Below are positions 25,729 to 38,100 of a stretch of 64,000 bases of DNA, piece after piece. The stretch is from Candidatus Bathyarchaeia archaeon. GTDB lineage: Archaea; Thermoproteota; Bathyarchaeia; 40CM-2-53-6. Each line of letters opens with the position of its first letter. Positions within the stretch are counted from its first letter, which is position 1. Location of the stretch: NCBI GenBank assembly GCA_035935655.1, contig DASYWW010000046.1:154709-218708 (forward strand), written 5' to 3'. The notes under the pieces are model-generated. The model did not search any database. It was not told the origin of the DNA and was given only the letters and a program-made list of their open reading frames with translations. The translations under genes were made by a program, and so were the position numbers.

Positions 25729-26546
25729 TGTACTACGTGCTCGTATGGAAGTTCAATCCCTTTTCGCTTTAGCATCTTATCATGTCGTTTGAGAAATGTT
25801 TCCGTGGCACCCCAGGTTCGAAGCTGTGCAACCGCGGTCTCATATCCGAAGTGGATCGTAGTTCCGAAATACGTTGTCTTAAACTCGTGAAAGCCGTTTT
25901 TTCGCATTATTGCAAAGAGCTGGTCCGGAGTCCATGATGGCCAGTGTTTGATGAGAAACGCTTGAGGTTCGGCCGCTGGGGAGGATGACCATTCACCGTG
26001 GATCATAAAGCCGCCTGGTCGGAGGATCCGATGAAACTCCCTTAGAGCTTTTTCGAGCTTCGAATCGTATGGTAGGTCACATAGTAACTCGTTCGAAACT
26101 ACAATGTCAACGCTCGAATCTTCGACGTCTTTGATCCTTCTCGCGTCCGATTTGATTGCTTGAACTCGTTTCTCAAATCCTGCAGTTCGAAGCTCCCGAC
26201 CTAGCTCCTTGAACCAGCCCGCGTAGGGTCCCCTGGACGAATCGATGGCGATCATCTTGACTCTTGCTGGAAGCATTCTGAGCAGGGGTATTGTCAGCTG
26301 TCCTTTCCCGCACCCAGCTTCTAAGATCACTTGGAACCGTCGCCGACCGATCTGTTCAACAAAGTGCGAGGCTAGGCGATCGTAGTACCTCGCCCAAGCC
26401 TTCGAAAGGTATGCCGGGACTCTGGCGATAATCCTCTCCGCTGAACGCTCGAAGCCCCTCTTTTCCAGTGATTCGCTCAAGGTTCTGGGACACGGTCTCT
26501 TGTTATTCTGAAGAATCTGCCTGCATATGTTTATCTTAGGACGCAA
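25716..26546 (-). CDS. Class I SAM-dependent methyltransferase
   Basis: 276 residues. Motif I is [20 protein letters not shown], followed by [30 protein letters not shown] and [20 protein letters not shown]. The latter is typical of Methyltransf_11/25 enzymes. Substrate unknown. The 13-base overlap with the nucleotidyltransferase gene suggests both modify the same kind of molecule. It starts with TTG. Only 30 bases separate it from the divergent chaperonin gene, so its first codons overlap the chaperonin promoter. Confidence 0.8.
   Translation of the reverse strand: MRPKINICRQILQNNKRPCPRTLSESLEKRGFERSAERIIARVPAYLSKAWARYYDRLASHFVEQIGRRRFQVILEAGCGKGQLTIPLLRMLPARVKMIAIDSSRGPYAGWFKELGRELRTAGFEKRVQAIKSDARRIKDVEDSSVDIVVSNELLCDLPYDSKLEKALREFHRILRPGGFMIHGEWSSSPAAEPQAFLIKHWPSWTPDQLFAIMRKNGFHEFKTTYFGTTIHFGYETAVAQLRTWGATETFLKRHDKMLKRKGIELPYEHVVQCEK
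26529..26538 (+). promoter_or_regulatory. TATA box of the thermosome gene
   Basis: GTTTATCTTA, about 40-48 bases before the ATG at 26577, gives a leader of roughly 17 bases. It overlaps the first codons of the divergent methyltransferase. Confidence 0.4.
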
Positions 26547-26576
26547 AACAACCCGGTAAACAGAGTCTGATTAGAT

Positions 26577-28241
26577 ATGTCGGAAACACCCGTTCTAATT
26601 CTGAGAGAGGGCACCTCCCGATCAAGAGGGAGAGACGCCCAGAGAAGCAACATAATGGCTGCTAAGATAGTTGCGGAGATTGTCCGGTCTACCATTGGGC
26701 CCCGAGGGATGGACAAGATGCTGGTCGCGGGTATGGGCGACATCGTGATCACAAACGACGGGGCTACTATTATGAAGGAAATGGATGTGCAGAATCCAGC
26801 CGCTAAGATGATTGTTGAGATCGCCAAGACCCAGGACAGCGAGGTGGGTGACGGAACAACAACAGCAGTTGTTCTTGCAGGCGAGTTACTGGCGGGTGCA
26901 GAGACTCTTCTTGACAAGGATGTTCACCCCAACGCGATTATTGACGGTTACAGGAATGCTGCGGGCAAAGCCCAGGAGATTCTGGAGAAGATTGCAATCG
27001 CTATCAAACCGGATGATGAGGCACGTCTGAAGCAGGTCGCGATGACCTCTCTTAATACCAAAGGTATCTTCGGCTCTCAGAATCGCTTCGCCGAGCTTGC
27101 GGTCGAGGCTGTCATGCAGGTAACTGAGAAGAACAATGGTAAGGTAAAGGCCGACATTGATCTTGTCAAGGTGATGAAGAAACACGGAAAGAGTCTAGAG
27201 GAAAGCGAGCTGGTCAGCGGGATAATTATTGACAAGGAAGTCTCTCACTCACAAATGCCTAAGAGCGTGGCTGGTGCCAAGATAGCGTTGTTGAATGCGA
27301 AGCTGGAGATCGAGAAGACTGAGACAGATGCCAAGATCAACATCAACAAGCCGGAAGAAATGTACCAGTTCATACAGGAGGAGGAGAAGCTTCTCCGGGA
27401 CATGGCTGATCAAGTGGCCAAGACTGGAGCAAATGTGCTTTTCACAGAAAAAAGCGTTGACGACGAGGTTCTGTCTCTCCTCTCCAAGAAAGGAATACTT
27501 ACCGTCAAGAACGTCAGTAGCAGCGACATGGAGAAGCTAGCCAAGGCGACAGGCGGCAGTGTAGTCGGAACTACCAGAGACCTCTCCAAGGAGGCTCTCG
27601 GCTATGCTAAGCTAGTTGAGGAGGTAAAGATTGGAGATGACAAGCTCGTCTATGTCCGCGAGGCCAAGAATCCGAAGGCGGTAACCATCATGATACGGGG
27701 TGGGTCTGAGCACGTGGTCGACGAAGCTGAACGCTCGCTCCATGATGCCCTGTCCGTTGTCCGAAATGCGGTTGAAGACGGGAAGATAGTTGCGGGTGGC
27801 GGTTCTCCAGAAATAGAATTGTCTAAGCGTCTACGCGAGTACGCGATCAAGGTCGGAGGTAGAGAGCAGCTCGCTGTCACAGCTTTCGCGGAAGCGCTTG
27901 AATCGATACCCGTTGCGATTGCGCAGAACGCGGGCATCAACCCGATAGACATTCTCGTCGATCTCAAATCCAAACACAACAGCCTGCAGAACATCTGGTT
28001 CGGAGTCAACACCCAGACAGGAAAGGCGGCCGACATGCTAAAGATGGATGTTGTCGAGCCTTTGCGAGTTAAGACGCAAGTAATCAAGTCCGCAGTGGAA
28101 GCGGTAACAATGATTCTCAGAGTTGACGATGTCTTCGCGTCGAAAGGTGGAAGCTCCTCAGGCCCTGGTCCTGGCGGTCCAGGAGGAATGCCTCCTGGCA
28201 TGGGCGGCGGTATGCCTCCCGGCATGATGGGCGGAATGTAA
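26577..28241 (+). CDS. Thermosome subunit (group II chaperonin)
   Basis: 554 residues with the usual archaeal features. These are [20 protein letters not shown] at the N-terminus, [10 protein letters not shown], the nucleotide site [10 protein letters not shown], the catalytic [15 protein letters not shown], and [16 protein letters not shown] plus [10 protein letters not shown] in the equatorial domain. The C-terminal tail is Gly/Met/Pro-rich and ends PPGMMGGM, as in other chaperonins, and projects into the folding chamber. It forms double rings that fold proteins with ATP. Only one subunit gene is in the window. The ATG start is certain. Confidence 0.97.
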   Translation: MSETPVLILREGTSRSRGRDAQRSNIMAAKIVAEIVRSTIGPRGMDKMLVAGMGDIVITNDGATIMKEMDVQNPAAKMIVEIAKTQDSEVGDGTTTAVVLAGELLAGAETLLDKDVHPNAIIDGYRNAAGKAQEILEKIAIAIKPDDEARLKQVAMTSLNTKGIFGSQNRFAELAVEAVMQVTEKNNGKVKADIDLVKVMKKHGKSLEESELVSGIIIDKEVSHSQMPKSVAGAKIALLNAKLEIEKTETDAKININKPEEMYQFIQEEEKLLRDMADQVAKTGANVLFTEKSVDDEVLSLLSKKGILTVKNVSSSDMEKLAKATGGSVVGTTRDLSKEALGYAKLVEEVKIGDDKLVYVREAKNPKAVTIMIRGGSEHVVDEAERSLHDALSVVRNAVEDGKIVAGGGSPEIELSKRLREYAIKVGGREQLAVTAFAEALESIPVAIAQNAGINPIDILVDLKSKHNSLQNIWFGVNTQTGKAADMLKMDVVEPLRVKTQVIKSAVEAVTMILRVDDVFASKGGSSSGPGPGGPGGMPPGMGGGMPPGMMGGM

Positions 28242-28260
28242 CAAACAAGACGTCTGGCAT

Positions 28261-28291
28261 CCACACCCCGGTGTACTAGCGGCTAGTGTGG
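28261..28291. other. Alternative hairpins downstream of the thermosome gene
   Basis: Three inverted repeats lie within 31 bases, 20 bases after the chaperonin stop. ACACC (28263-28267) pairs with GGTGT (28270-28274), and ACTAG (28275-28279) with CTAGT (28283-28287). CCACAC (28261-28266) and GTGTGG (28286-28291) can form a longer stem that excludes the others. It may be a two-way terminator between convergent transcripts; a T-rich stretch follows near 28336. Confidence 0.35.
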
Positions 28292-28329
28292 ACGCCTGTG
28301 AGTGTTGGATGTCCGACTGGTGAGTCTTT

Positions 28330-28407
28330 CTAGCGATTTTTGCCCTTTTTCGGGCCTTCTCTGCCAGCCATTTTCTTCTTTTTCTTTTGCCAATCCGGAC
28401 GAGTCAT
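28330..28407 (-). CDS. Lysine-rich micro-ORF (25 residues)
   Basis: The minus-strand ATG (28407-28405) to TAG encodes MTRPDWQKKKKKMAGREGPK followed by KGKNR, which is 40% lysine. CATATA (28435-28440) lies about 31 bases upstream on the minus strand, so the ATG would be at or next to the transcription start, as for leaderless archaeal mRNAs. It follows the 28448-29071 gene on the same strand but has its own box. It could be a tiny nucleic-acid-binding protein or chance; lysine-rich runs are easy to get in purine-rich DNA. Confidence 0.4.
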   Translation of the reverse strand: MTRPDWQKKKKKMAGREGPKKGKNR

Positions 28408-28447
28408 GAATCGTCAACTGGTGCTATTTTTCGGCATATACGCTTTC

Positions 28448-29071
28448 TCAGGTGCATGCTGCCATCGCGTTATTGATCGCGAGGTCTTCTTGGAAGCTGA
28501 AGAGTGAAAGTCTGTAGTCTGCTTTAATGGCGAAGCCTGGTGGGGGGGCTGTAATGTTGGCTATCCCAATGAAAATCGAGACTTGGGGACGTGACGAAGC
28601 TCGTCGCGGGATGGTAAATGACGCGTCGCCGTTTGCATTGTAGTAGTTTTGAGATGCATCGGAAGCACTGACAAACCAGTGGGCGTTGACATCCGTGGAG
28701 GAAGGATTCTTGATTCCGAAGGTCGCGATGAAGTGTGAGAACGGGTGGTCGGGTGAGGGTGGGTGGTAGACGCGAACTGTGGTTTCGCAGTAGACACTAA
28801 GACCATTTATCGCATTTTGGCTATCCGAAAACGCCAACCCGTAAGCTGTGGATGTGAAGACGGACGCCACGGCGATTACGATCACAAAGATCAGTAGCTT
28901 TCTTCGCCATTTCTTTGTCCCGCCGTTCGCTTTTCCCTGTGTCTTGCCTGCGGCTTTGGCTCTATTATTGCGCAATGATAGTTTCAACCTCTGGGTCAAG
29001 GTCCGAAAAAACGTTTGCGGAGGAGCATTCTTTGTATACTTTTCTATATCATGGGATCGTTTGCTCTGCAT
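28448..29071 (-). CDS. Single-pass membrane protein with extracellular beta-rich domain
   Basis: 207 residues: a very basic N-terminal cytoplasmic part (about 55 residues, including GTKKWRRK), one membrane helix (LLIFVIVIAVASVFTSTAYGLAF written in two parts, LLIFVIVIAVASVF and TSTAYGLAF), then a domain of about 125 residues with two Cys and alternating strands (VRVYHPPSP, FIATFGIKNPSSTDVNAHWF). This resembles archaeal proteins with a cytoplasmic basic tail and an external sandwich domain. No family is recognised. It diverges from the giant surface protein, whose start is 54 bases away, so they share a promoter region. Confidence 0.6.
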   Translation of the reverse strand: MQSKRSHDIEKYTKNAPPQTFFRTLTQRLKLSLRNNRAKAAGKTQGKANGGTKKWRRKLLIFVIVIAVASVFTSTAYGLAFSDSQNAINGLSVYCETTVRVYHPPSPDHPFSHFIATFGIKNPSSTDVNAHWFVSASDASQNYYNANGDASFTIPRRASSRPQVSIFIGIANITAPPPGFAIKADYRLSLFSFQEDLAINNAMAACT

Positions 29072-29124
29072 TGAACGTCTGTAACTTATTATGTAGGGCT
29101 AGCTTACTTCCGCGATAGTTCACG

Positions 29125-32100
29125 TTGGTAAACAGGTTACCTCTGGGGCTAGTTGCACTCATCTGCATGATCGCCCTCTCAGCTACTGGCACTACCGTTC
29201 CCGTTTCACACGCCGCGACCGCGACATCATTCACTTTCTCTGTTGGAGGAGATCATGGCGCTTCGCTGACAGCAGGCGACACGGCGGCCAGTTTGAGTCG
29301 GCTGGCAGCCTCTGGCTCGGATTTCTATCTAGCGATAGGAGATCTGAGCTACGATGGCGCGATAGATGGTACGAATTGGTGCAGCCAGTTCAAGGGTTCA
29401 TACAACAATGTCGAAGTTCTCGCCGGGAACCACGACACAGGGGAAGAAAATAGTACCGCTCAAGCTACGAGAAGCTATGAGAGGTACGTCAATGGGTGCC
29501 CCTACACTCTCACTCCTTCACCTTTGAGCTGTGGTCCCGTCCTACTCAACTGCTATGGGAAAGAGTACTACTTCGACTATCCCGCTGTCAACCCCATTGC
29601 CCGATTCATAATGATCTCTCCGGTTGTCTACAACGTTACTGGAGTCTGCACTCCACTAACCACTATCAGGTGCAACGCTTCTTGGCCGGGCACCACCTGC
29701 ACTGATACGTTTGGATGCTGGGGTTACAACTTCGGCGATCCCCACTACAGCTGGGTGTCAAGCACGATCGACTCTGCTCGGGCATCAAGCACCATCAAAT
29801 GGATCCTTGTTGGCATGCACAAGGTCTGCATTAGCGCGGGAGATCAAACCTGTAACATTGGTCCCGATCTGTTGAACCTGATGATTTCCAAAAAAGTGGA
29901 TCTCATTTTGGAAGGTCATGATCACTCATACCAGCGAAGCAAGCAGCTTGCTTTCAACACTAGCACCTGCACTAAGATTACAACTAGCAATAGCTATGCG
30001 ACGTACAATCCGAACTGTATTGTCAACGACGGGTCTGCTGGAGTCTATACTCCTGGAGCTGGCACCGTGGTTGTCATTCAAGGAACCTTCGGAGCTCCCT
30101 TCAACACGGTGAACGACACGTCCTTAGGTGGTTGTAGCCCCTGCGCGGCGGAAGCTCCGTATTTTACAAAGCTAATGGGGACAAACACGCCCGGCAACGG
30201 GCATGGTTTCATGCAATACACGGTATCCGCTAGTCGGATAGACGCGAAAAGCTCGTTTTCAGGATCATTCCAAGATAGCTTCACCATAGGACAGGCGTTC
30301 ACTATGTCGTCCAGTCCCACGTCGCTCGTACTTCAGGTGGGAGCATCCAGCTCATCGACTATTACCGTTACCAGCCAAGCTGGCTTCACTGGCATAGTAA
30401 GCCTTGGCTTGACCGCGTCAGGGTGTGCGTGTGCAAGTCCTATGATAACGCCGGGTAGTGTTGATCTTACCGCTCAGAACCCGACGGCTACGGCGTCACT
30501 TCAAGTCACTGGGCTGTCTCCCGGAGGTAACGTAACGCTCACAGTGACGGGGACATCTGGCACGCTTTCATTTTCTGCCCAAGTTGCGGTTAGCGTTCAA
30601 GACTTTAGCATCTCTGCTTCCAAGCCTGCTCTTACGCTCAATTTCAACGCCTCAGACACGTCTACGATCAACCTGGCCAGTCTGAACAATTTTGCTGGGA
30701 CCATAACCCTCTCTCCCACAAGTTCGCCGTCGGGACTCACGTTCTCAATTAGCCCGTCAAGCATTCCCATTGCCTCAAAGAGTTCGGGATCTGCGACCCT
30801 CTCTGTGACTGGGTCGGCTCCGGGTAACTATACTGTAGCAGTTGGCGCAACAAGTGGACCCACGTCTCACGCGACGATAGTCAAAGTCCGGGTCCTAGGA
30901 GACTTTACCATGAGCACTACCAAGACCGCGTTGACGCTGAGCCCTGGAACGATTGATAGCTCGATTATCATAACACTGATAGGCTCTGGAAAGTATTCAG
31001 GGACCGTCAATCTAGCCGCTTCTGTGACTCCCTCTGGTCCCACAGCAACACCTGGATCTTCGAGTCTCAAACTGAAGGCCACACCGACAAACGATGGAAC
31101 GAACTCGACGGTTCTCACAGTTAACGCTGGAATGATTTCCGGGACTTACAGCATCAACATAACCGCAACGAGCGGGTTGCTATTCCACTCCACAATTGTA
31201 ACCTTGACCGTGACTAAAGCCAACCCTACAATTGGGACTACTCTCTCAGCATCATCGATTTCCGCAGGTGGCTCAGTGAGCGATTCAGCGGTTCTAACCG
31301 GTGCTACAACCACGGCGGGGGGCACTGTCACCTACAGTGTGTTCTCAGGAGCTATCTGCTCCGGCACACCAGTCTTTGCTCAAGCTGTACCAGTCACAAA
31401 TGGCATAGTTCCCAGCTCAAGGGCTGTTCAATTTAATGTCACAGGGTCTTACGTTTGGCAGGCCACGTACACCGGCGATCCGAACAATAATCCTCCACAA
31501 CCCACTACGTGCGGCTCGGAGGCTCTGACAGTCAAACAGACGGCGACAACTGTCGGGACTAACCTTTCGGCTTTATCGATCGTTCCTGGTGGAGTAGTTT
31601 CAGATTCTGCTACGCTGACGGGGTTCTTTGGCGGCTTCAGCACGGGTGGCACGGCCACTTACAGCGTGTTTGCTGGGACTGGATGCACTGGGACACTCGT
31701 TTTCACCCAGACGGTGAGTGTAAACTCAGTGAGTGGAGCGATTCCCAACTCAAGGAATGTGCAGTTCAATGCTACTGGTACTTTCCAGTGGCTGGTTATT
31801 TACAGTGGGGATTCTAACAATGGTCTTTCGACGAGCCTTTGCGGCTCGGAATCCCTCTCTATTGGGAAGGCCACGCCATCGATCACCACCTCACTCTCGC
31901 CCAATTCTGTAGTCGTTGGGAACTCCGCCAGTGACACTGCAACGGTGACAGGCGGGACCGCGCCAACAGGAACCGTGACCTTCAATGTATACTTGGGCAG
32001 TGCCTGTTCCGGCACGGCCGTTGCGACGAAGACTGTTCCATTAGCTTCAGGGTCCGCAGGCCCTGTCAGTGTAGTCTTCAACAGCACTGGTACTTTCAAC

Positions 32101-35100
32101 TGGCAAGCCGTCTACAGTGGAGACGCAAGCAATGGTGTAGCTACAAGTGTTTGTGGAACCGAGACCCTGACTGTTGCATTGGCTTCTCCTGCGATTGCTG
32201 AGACCGTCTCTGCAACAACAATCATTGTCGGGAATTCGGCAAATGCCAACGCGACACTATCGGGAGGCTTCAACCCAACTGGAACAGTTACCCTCGGTAT
32301 TTTCTCCGGAACTGGCTGCCCAGGGTCGCCTGTGAAAAGTAAGACGTTTACCCTGGTATCCAGTTCCGTAGGTCCATTCTCCGTTATCTTCAATTCTACT
32401 GGAACCTTCAATTGGCAAGCTGCCTACAGTGGCGACGCCAATAACAATCCCAATGCCAGTTCTTGCCAGTCTCTGATCGTGAACAAAACAACTCCAGCTA
32501 TCGCGACGACACTATCGCAGTCCAGCCTCACTGTCGGAGGCTCGGTGTCTGACTCGGCAAGCATATCTAACGGATTCCAGGCAAGTGGTACTGTTACCTA
32601 CAAGTTCTTCGCGGGAAGCTCATGCACGGGAACTGGGACCCAGGTAGGGTCACCCGTCACCGTCACAAGCGGCGTTGTCCCCAATTCCAATTCACAACCC
32701 TTCAACGCAGCTGGCCTCTACAGCTGGAACGCCGCTTACAGTGGCGATGCAAACAACAGTCTTGCTACTAGTCCTTGCGAGCCTCTTACAATAAGCAAAA
32801 CCAATCCTACAATCGCTACCGTTCTCTCGCAGAACCCAATAACCGTAGGTAACTCAGCTACAGATTCTGCAACTCTAACTAACTTTTTCCAAGCCGGAGG
32901 GACAGTAACCTACAGTTTCTTCTCTGGCTCTGCATGTGGTGGAACTGCAACCGTCGTTGGATCTCCGGTTGCCGTATCGAATGGAATCGTCCCGAATTCT
33001 GCATCTCAGACTTTCAACGCCGCGGGACCATACAGCTGGAATGCAGCATACAGCGGTGATACCAACAACAATGTTGTCACTAGCGTTTGTGAACCTCTAA
33101 CTGTTAACCCGAAGGGAGTAACCATCGCCACAACCCTGTCCTCGACGACAATTACCGTGGGAAGCTCAGTGTTCGACTCCGCCACGATAACAGGTGCTAC
33201 AACCACCGCGGGCGGAACAGTCACATACAATCTCTTTACAGGCGGAACATGTTCCGGGTCCGCTTCCCCTGTCTCGACGGTGACCGTGACAAATGGAGTA
33301 GTTCCCAATTCTTCTCCTCAGACCTTCAGTTCTATTGGAATGTACAGCTGGAACGCGATCTATAGCGGCGATCCAAACAACTCAGGAGCTCCGAGTCCAT
33401 GCGAACCCCTGTCAGTAAGCAAGACAAGTCCAACGATTACCACTTCGCTGTCCTCTAACTCGATTATTGTTGGTCAGCCTGTCACCGAGTCCGCAACTCT
33501 CACAGGTGGCTTCCAAGCCGGAGGATCAGTAAGCTACCTAGAGTTCTCATCGAGTACCTGCTCAGGCAGCAGCACTGTCGCGTCCACCGTGACCGTGACG
33601 AGCAATGTTATCCCAAGTTCATCCCCGATCAATCCTGTTCCTTCGGGAACCTACGGATTCGAGGCATCCTATTCCGGAGACGCCAACAACAACCCGATAG
33701 TCAGCTCTTGCTCATCTCTGACAGTCAACAAGGCCAGTCCAACAATCACGACAAGTCTCTCGCAGACAACAATCCCTGTTGGATCCTCGGTCACTGATTC
33801 GGTCACTATGACTGGTGGCTACCAACCAAGTGGGACTGTAGCCTACTCATACTTTACGGGAAGTTCATGCACCGGCACTGCCACCAGTGTCGGTTCACCG
33901 GTTACAGTCACGAATGGCGTCGTACCTGGCTCTTCGTCTCAGGGATTCAACAGCGCCGGCTCCTATGGCTGGAACGCCGCGTATAGTGGCGATGCCAACA
34001 ACAACCCAATTACAAGTGCCTGCGAGCCTCTGACAGTCAGCAAGGCCGGCCCTACACTCACTACGGCTCTTTCTGCGAATCCCATTACGGTAGGTGGCTC
34101 AGTGTCCGATTTCGCCACCATGAACGGGGGCTTCCAAGCAGGCGGGTCCGCAACCTACTTCCTCTTTTCCACGGCCGACTGCACCGGTTCCAAAATCCAG
34201 GTTTCCATTGTCACCGTGAGCAACGGAGTCATACCCAACTCTGTTTCTCAAACCTTCAACTCAGCCGGTCTGGCTAGTTGGAACCTTGGCTATAGTGGGG
34301 ACTCCAACAACAACCCAACGACCAGTCCCTGTGAGCTTCTTACCGTGAGCAAAGCGAGTCCAACCATCAGCACAACCCTCTCGCTGAGCGTCATAACAGT
34401 TGGCGGCTCAGTCTCAGATTCGGCGACGATGACTAACGGTTTCCAGGCGAGTGGGACTGTCACGTACAGTTTCTTCTCCGGTTCAACATGTGCAGGACCC
34501 GCAACCATCGTCGGATCTCCTGTAACGGTGGCGGGTGGAATCGTCCCGAACTCTGCATCTCAGACTTTCAACGCCGCGGGACCATACAGCTGGAATGGAG
34601 TATACACCGGTGATGCCAACAATAACGCAGCCACGAGTACATGCGAGCCTCTGACCGTCAATCCAAAAGGTGTGGCAATCACGACTAACCTTTCCTCGAC
34701 AACCATAGTCGTGGGAAACTCAGCATCAGACTCCGCCGTATTGACCGGTGCCACTACCAATGCCGGCGGAACGGTCACCTACAATCTCTTCTTGAATGGC
34801 ATATGCTCCGGGACTTCTTCCATTATCTCGCAAGTCACGGTAGCGAGTTCAACTGTCCCGAATTCTAGGACGGTCATATTCAATAGTACGACCGCGTTCA
34901 GCTGGAACGCGGGCTACAGTGGAGACGCTAACAATGCCCCAGCAACAAGTCTCTGCGAACCGCTCACTATCCAAAAAGCTTCGCCAACACTCTCCACAAC
35001 TGTTTCCGCTCCATCCGGAACGGTAGGTAGTGCTTTCCACGACTCCTCAACAATGACCGGATCGTACAACGCTGGGGGAACTGTCTCCTATAGCATTTTC

Positions 35101-38100
35101 AGCAACAATGCTTGTTCTGGAAACGCTACTCCGGTTGGGAATCCAGTAATCGTTGCCGGGGGAACAGCGCCTGATTCCGTCTCAGTAACTCCGTCTCCAG
35201 CAGGACCCTACTCGTTCCAGGCCTCTTACAGCGGCGACGCGAATAACAACGCTGTGTCGAGTGGTTGTGAACCCTTCTCGGTCACCAAGGCTAGTCCCAC
35301 TATTTCCACCGCGCTTGCAACCAATCCGATTGCGGTTGGCGGATCCACTTCCGACTCTGCCACTGTCACTGGCGGTTTCAGCCCCAGCGGAACAGTTACT
35401 TACAGTTACTTCCAAGGCTCCGTCTGTGCTGGTCCCGGCACAACCGTCGGTCTTCCTGTTACCATGACCAGTGGTCTAGTACCTAGTTCTCCCTCTCAGA
35501 CTTTTAGTTCTGCGGGACCATACAGTTGGAACGCAGTCTACAATGGCGATTCAAACAACAATGCTGTTGCAAGTGCATGCGAGCTTCTAACGGTCAATAA
35601 GGCTAGCCCCGTTATCAGTACAACACTCTCCACGAATCCAATAACTGTCGGTGGCTCAGTCTCCGATTCAGCTACTATGACGGGGGGTTTCCAGGCTGGA
35701 GGGACTGTTACTTACAACTGGTTCACTGGCAATACATGTAGCGGTGCAGCGAATGTTGTTTCGACCGTGGCCCTGGTTGGTGGCGGCATACCAAGTTCTG
35801 CAGCTCGAGCGTTCAATTCGGCAGGACCCTACAGTTGGAACGCGGTCTATGGTGGAGATGCGAACAACAACCTGGCCACCAGCCCCTGCGAACCTCTCAC
35901 GGTCAACCCCACGACCGGAATCACGGTCTCCACAACGCTATCCTCTTCAAGTATCACAGTAGGCGGGTCCGTATCCGATTCTGCAACACTCACCGGCGTC
36001 ACGTCTGGAGCTGGAGGAACCGTAACCTACAACTCGTTCCAGACAGCAACATGTACCGGAACACCTGGAGCAGTGTCAACAACTACCGTTACAAACGGGG
36101 TAGTTCCTGGATCAGCATCAAAGACCTACAGCTCTGCTGGCTCGTTTAGCTGGAATGCCATTTACAGTGGTGACGCAAACAATGGAGGTGCCACGAGTCT
36201 TTGCGAGCCTCTCAATGTGAACCAAGCCGTTCCAAGCATAACAACTACCGTCTCTATTGCCAACGTCCCAGTCGGGACTCCTGTTCATGACTCCGCCACC
36301 CTGTCGAACGGGTTTAACGCCGGCGGCTCTGTGACATACACACTGTTCTCCGATACGGGATGTACTGCCTCCGGAGTAGTCATCTCAACAGTCACCGTCA
36401 CCAACGGTGTCGTTCCAGACTCTTCAGCGACAAGCCCAACCCCAGCGGGCGCGTACGGCTTCCAAGCATCCTATGCCGGTGACGCGAACAACAAACCCGC
36501 AATAAGCGTGTGCGAACCGTTCAACGTGCTGAAGGCAAGTCCAGGAATCACAACAACTCTATCGCTAACAACAATCCCTGTCGGATCCTCTGTTTCCGAT
36601 TCCGCCACTATGACTGGCGGTTACCAGCCCAGTGGCACCGTAACCTATGTGTTCTTCATAGGGAGCTCCTGCACGGGGAGTCCCACTACCGTCGGGTCTC
36701 CAGTCGCTGTAACGAATGGGATCGTACCCGGGTCCGCGCCCCAGACCTTCAACAATGCGGGCGGGTACGGCTGGAGCGTTGTCTATAGTGGCGATGCAAA
36801 CAACAACCCCGTTACCGGTTCCTGCGAACCCCTCACTGTCAACAAGGCCAACCCCGCGATCAGTACGGCTCTTTCTGCGAATCCAATAACCGTGGGCGGC
36901 TCGGTATACGATTCCGCTACCATGACGGGCGCATTTCAAGCGGGAGGTTCCGCTACGTACTTCTGGTTTACAACGGGCGACTGTACTGGTTCTTCGGCAA
37001 CGGTTTCCACAGTAACCGTCAACAATGGAGCCATCCCAAGTTCATCTCCTCAGCTTTTCTCCTCCGCAGGCTCCTTCAGCTGGAACGCCCGCTACTTCGG
37101 TGACTCCAATAACAATCCTGCGACTAGTCCATGTGAGCCGCTCACCGTAAACAAGGCAAGTCCAACCATTAGCACAAGTCTCTCTGCGAATCCAGTAACA
37201 GTTGGCAGCTCTGTATCCGACTTCGCAACTATGACCGGGGGTTTCCAGCCCGGCGGCTCTGCGACATACTTCCTGTTTTCGACGGCTGATTGCACGGGTC
37301 TCAAAAGTCAGGTTTCTGTTGTTACCGTGAACAATGGCGTCATACCTAGCTCTATTCCTCAAACTTTCAACACCGCCGGTCTGTATAGCTTGAACGCTGG
37401 GTACAGCGGGGACGCCAACAACAACGCGTCGACCAGTCCTTGCGAGCTTCTTACGGTGAACAAGGCGAGTCCAGCAATAAGCACCAACCTATCACAAACC
37501 ACCATAGTAGTTGGCAACCCGGTCTCAGATTCGGCGACGATAACCAACAGCTTCCTGGCAAGCGGAACGGTCACGTTCAGTTTCTACACAGGCCCAACTT
37601 GTGCCGGAACCGCGACCGTTGTTGGAACTCCAGTCACTGTTACAAATGGAATCGTGCCCAGTTCATCTTCTCAGACGTTTAGCGCTGCTGGAGCATTCAG
37701 TTGGAACGCTGCATATAGTGGCGACGCAAACAACAACCCCGTTACCAGTCCCTGTGAACCTCTTACCGTCAATCCGAAGGGCGTGGCGATTGGAACTTCT
37801 CTGTCGTCAACCGCGATAATCGTTGGGGGTTCAGCATTCGACTCTGCAGTATTGACGGGTGCTACTAGCAATGCTGGTGGAACCGTTACCTACAATCTCT
37901 TCTCTAGCGGAATATGCTCCGCATCCCCTGCATCTATCTCCAAAGTTACTGTAACCAGTTCAACGATTCCGAACTCCAGGTCCGTCATTTTCAACAACAC
38001 CAGTCCAGTCAGCTGGAACGCGGTTTACAGTGGAGACCCTAACAACGCTCCTGCAACAAGTCTCTGCGAACCCCTTACCGTAAACAAAGCTAATCCTACA

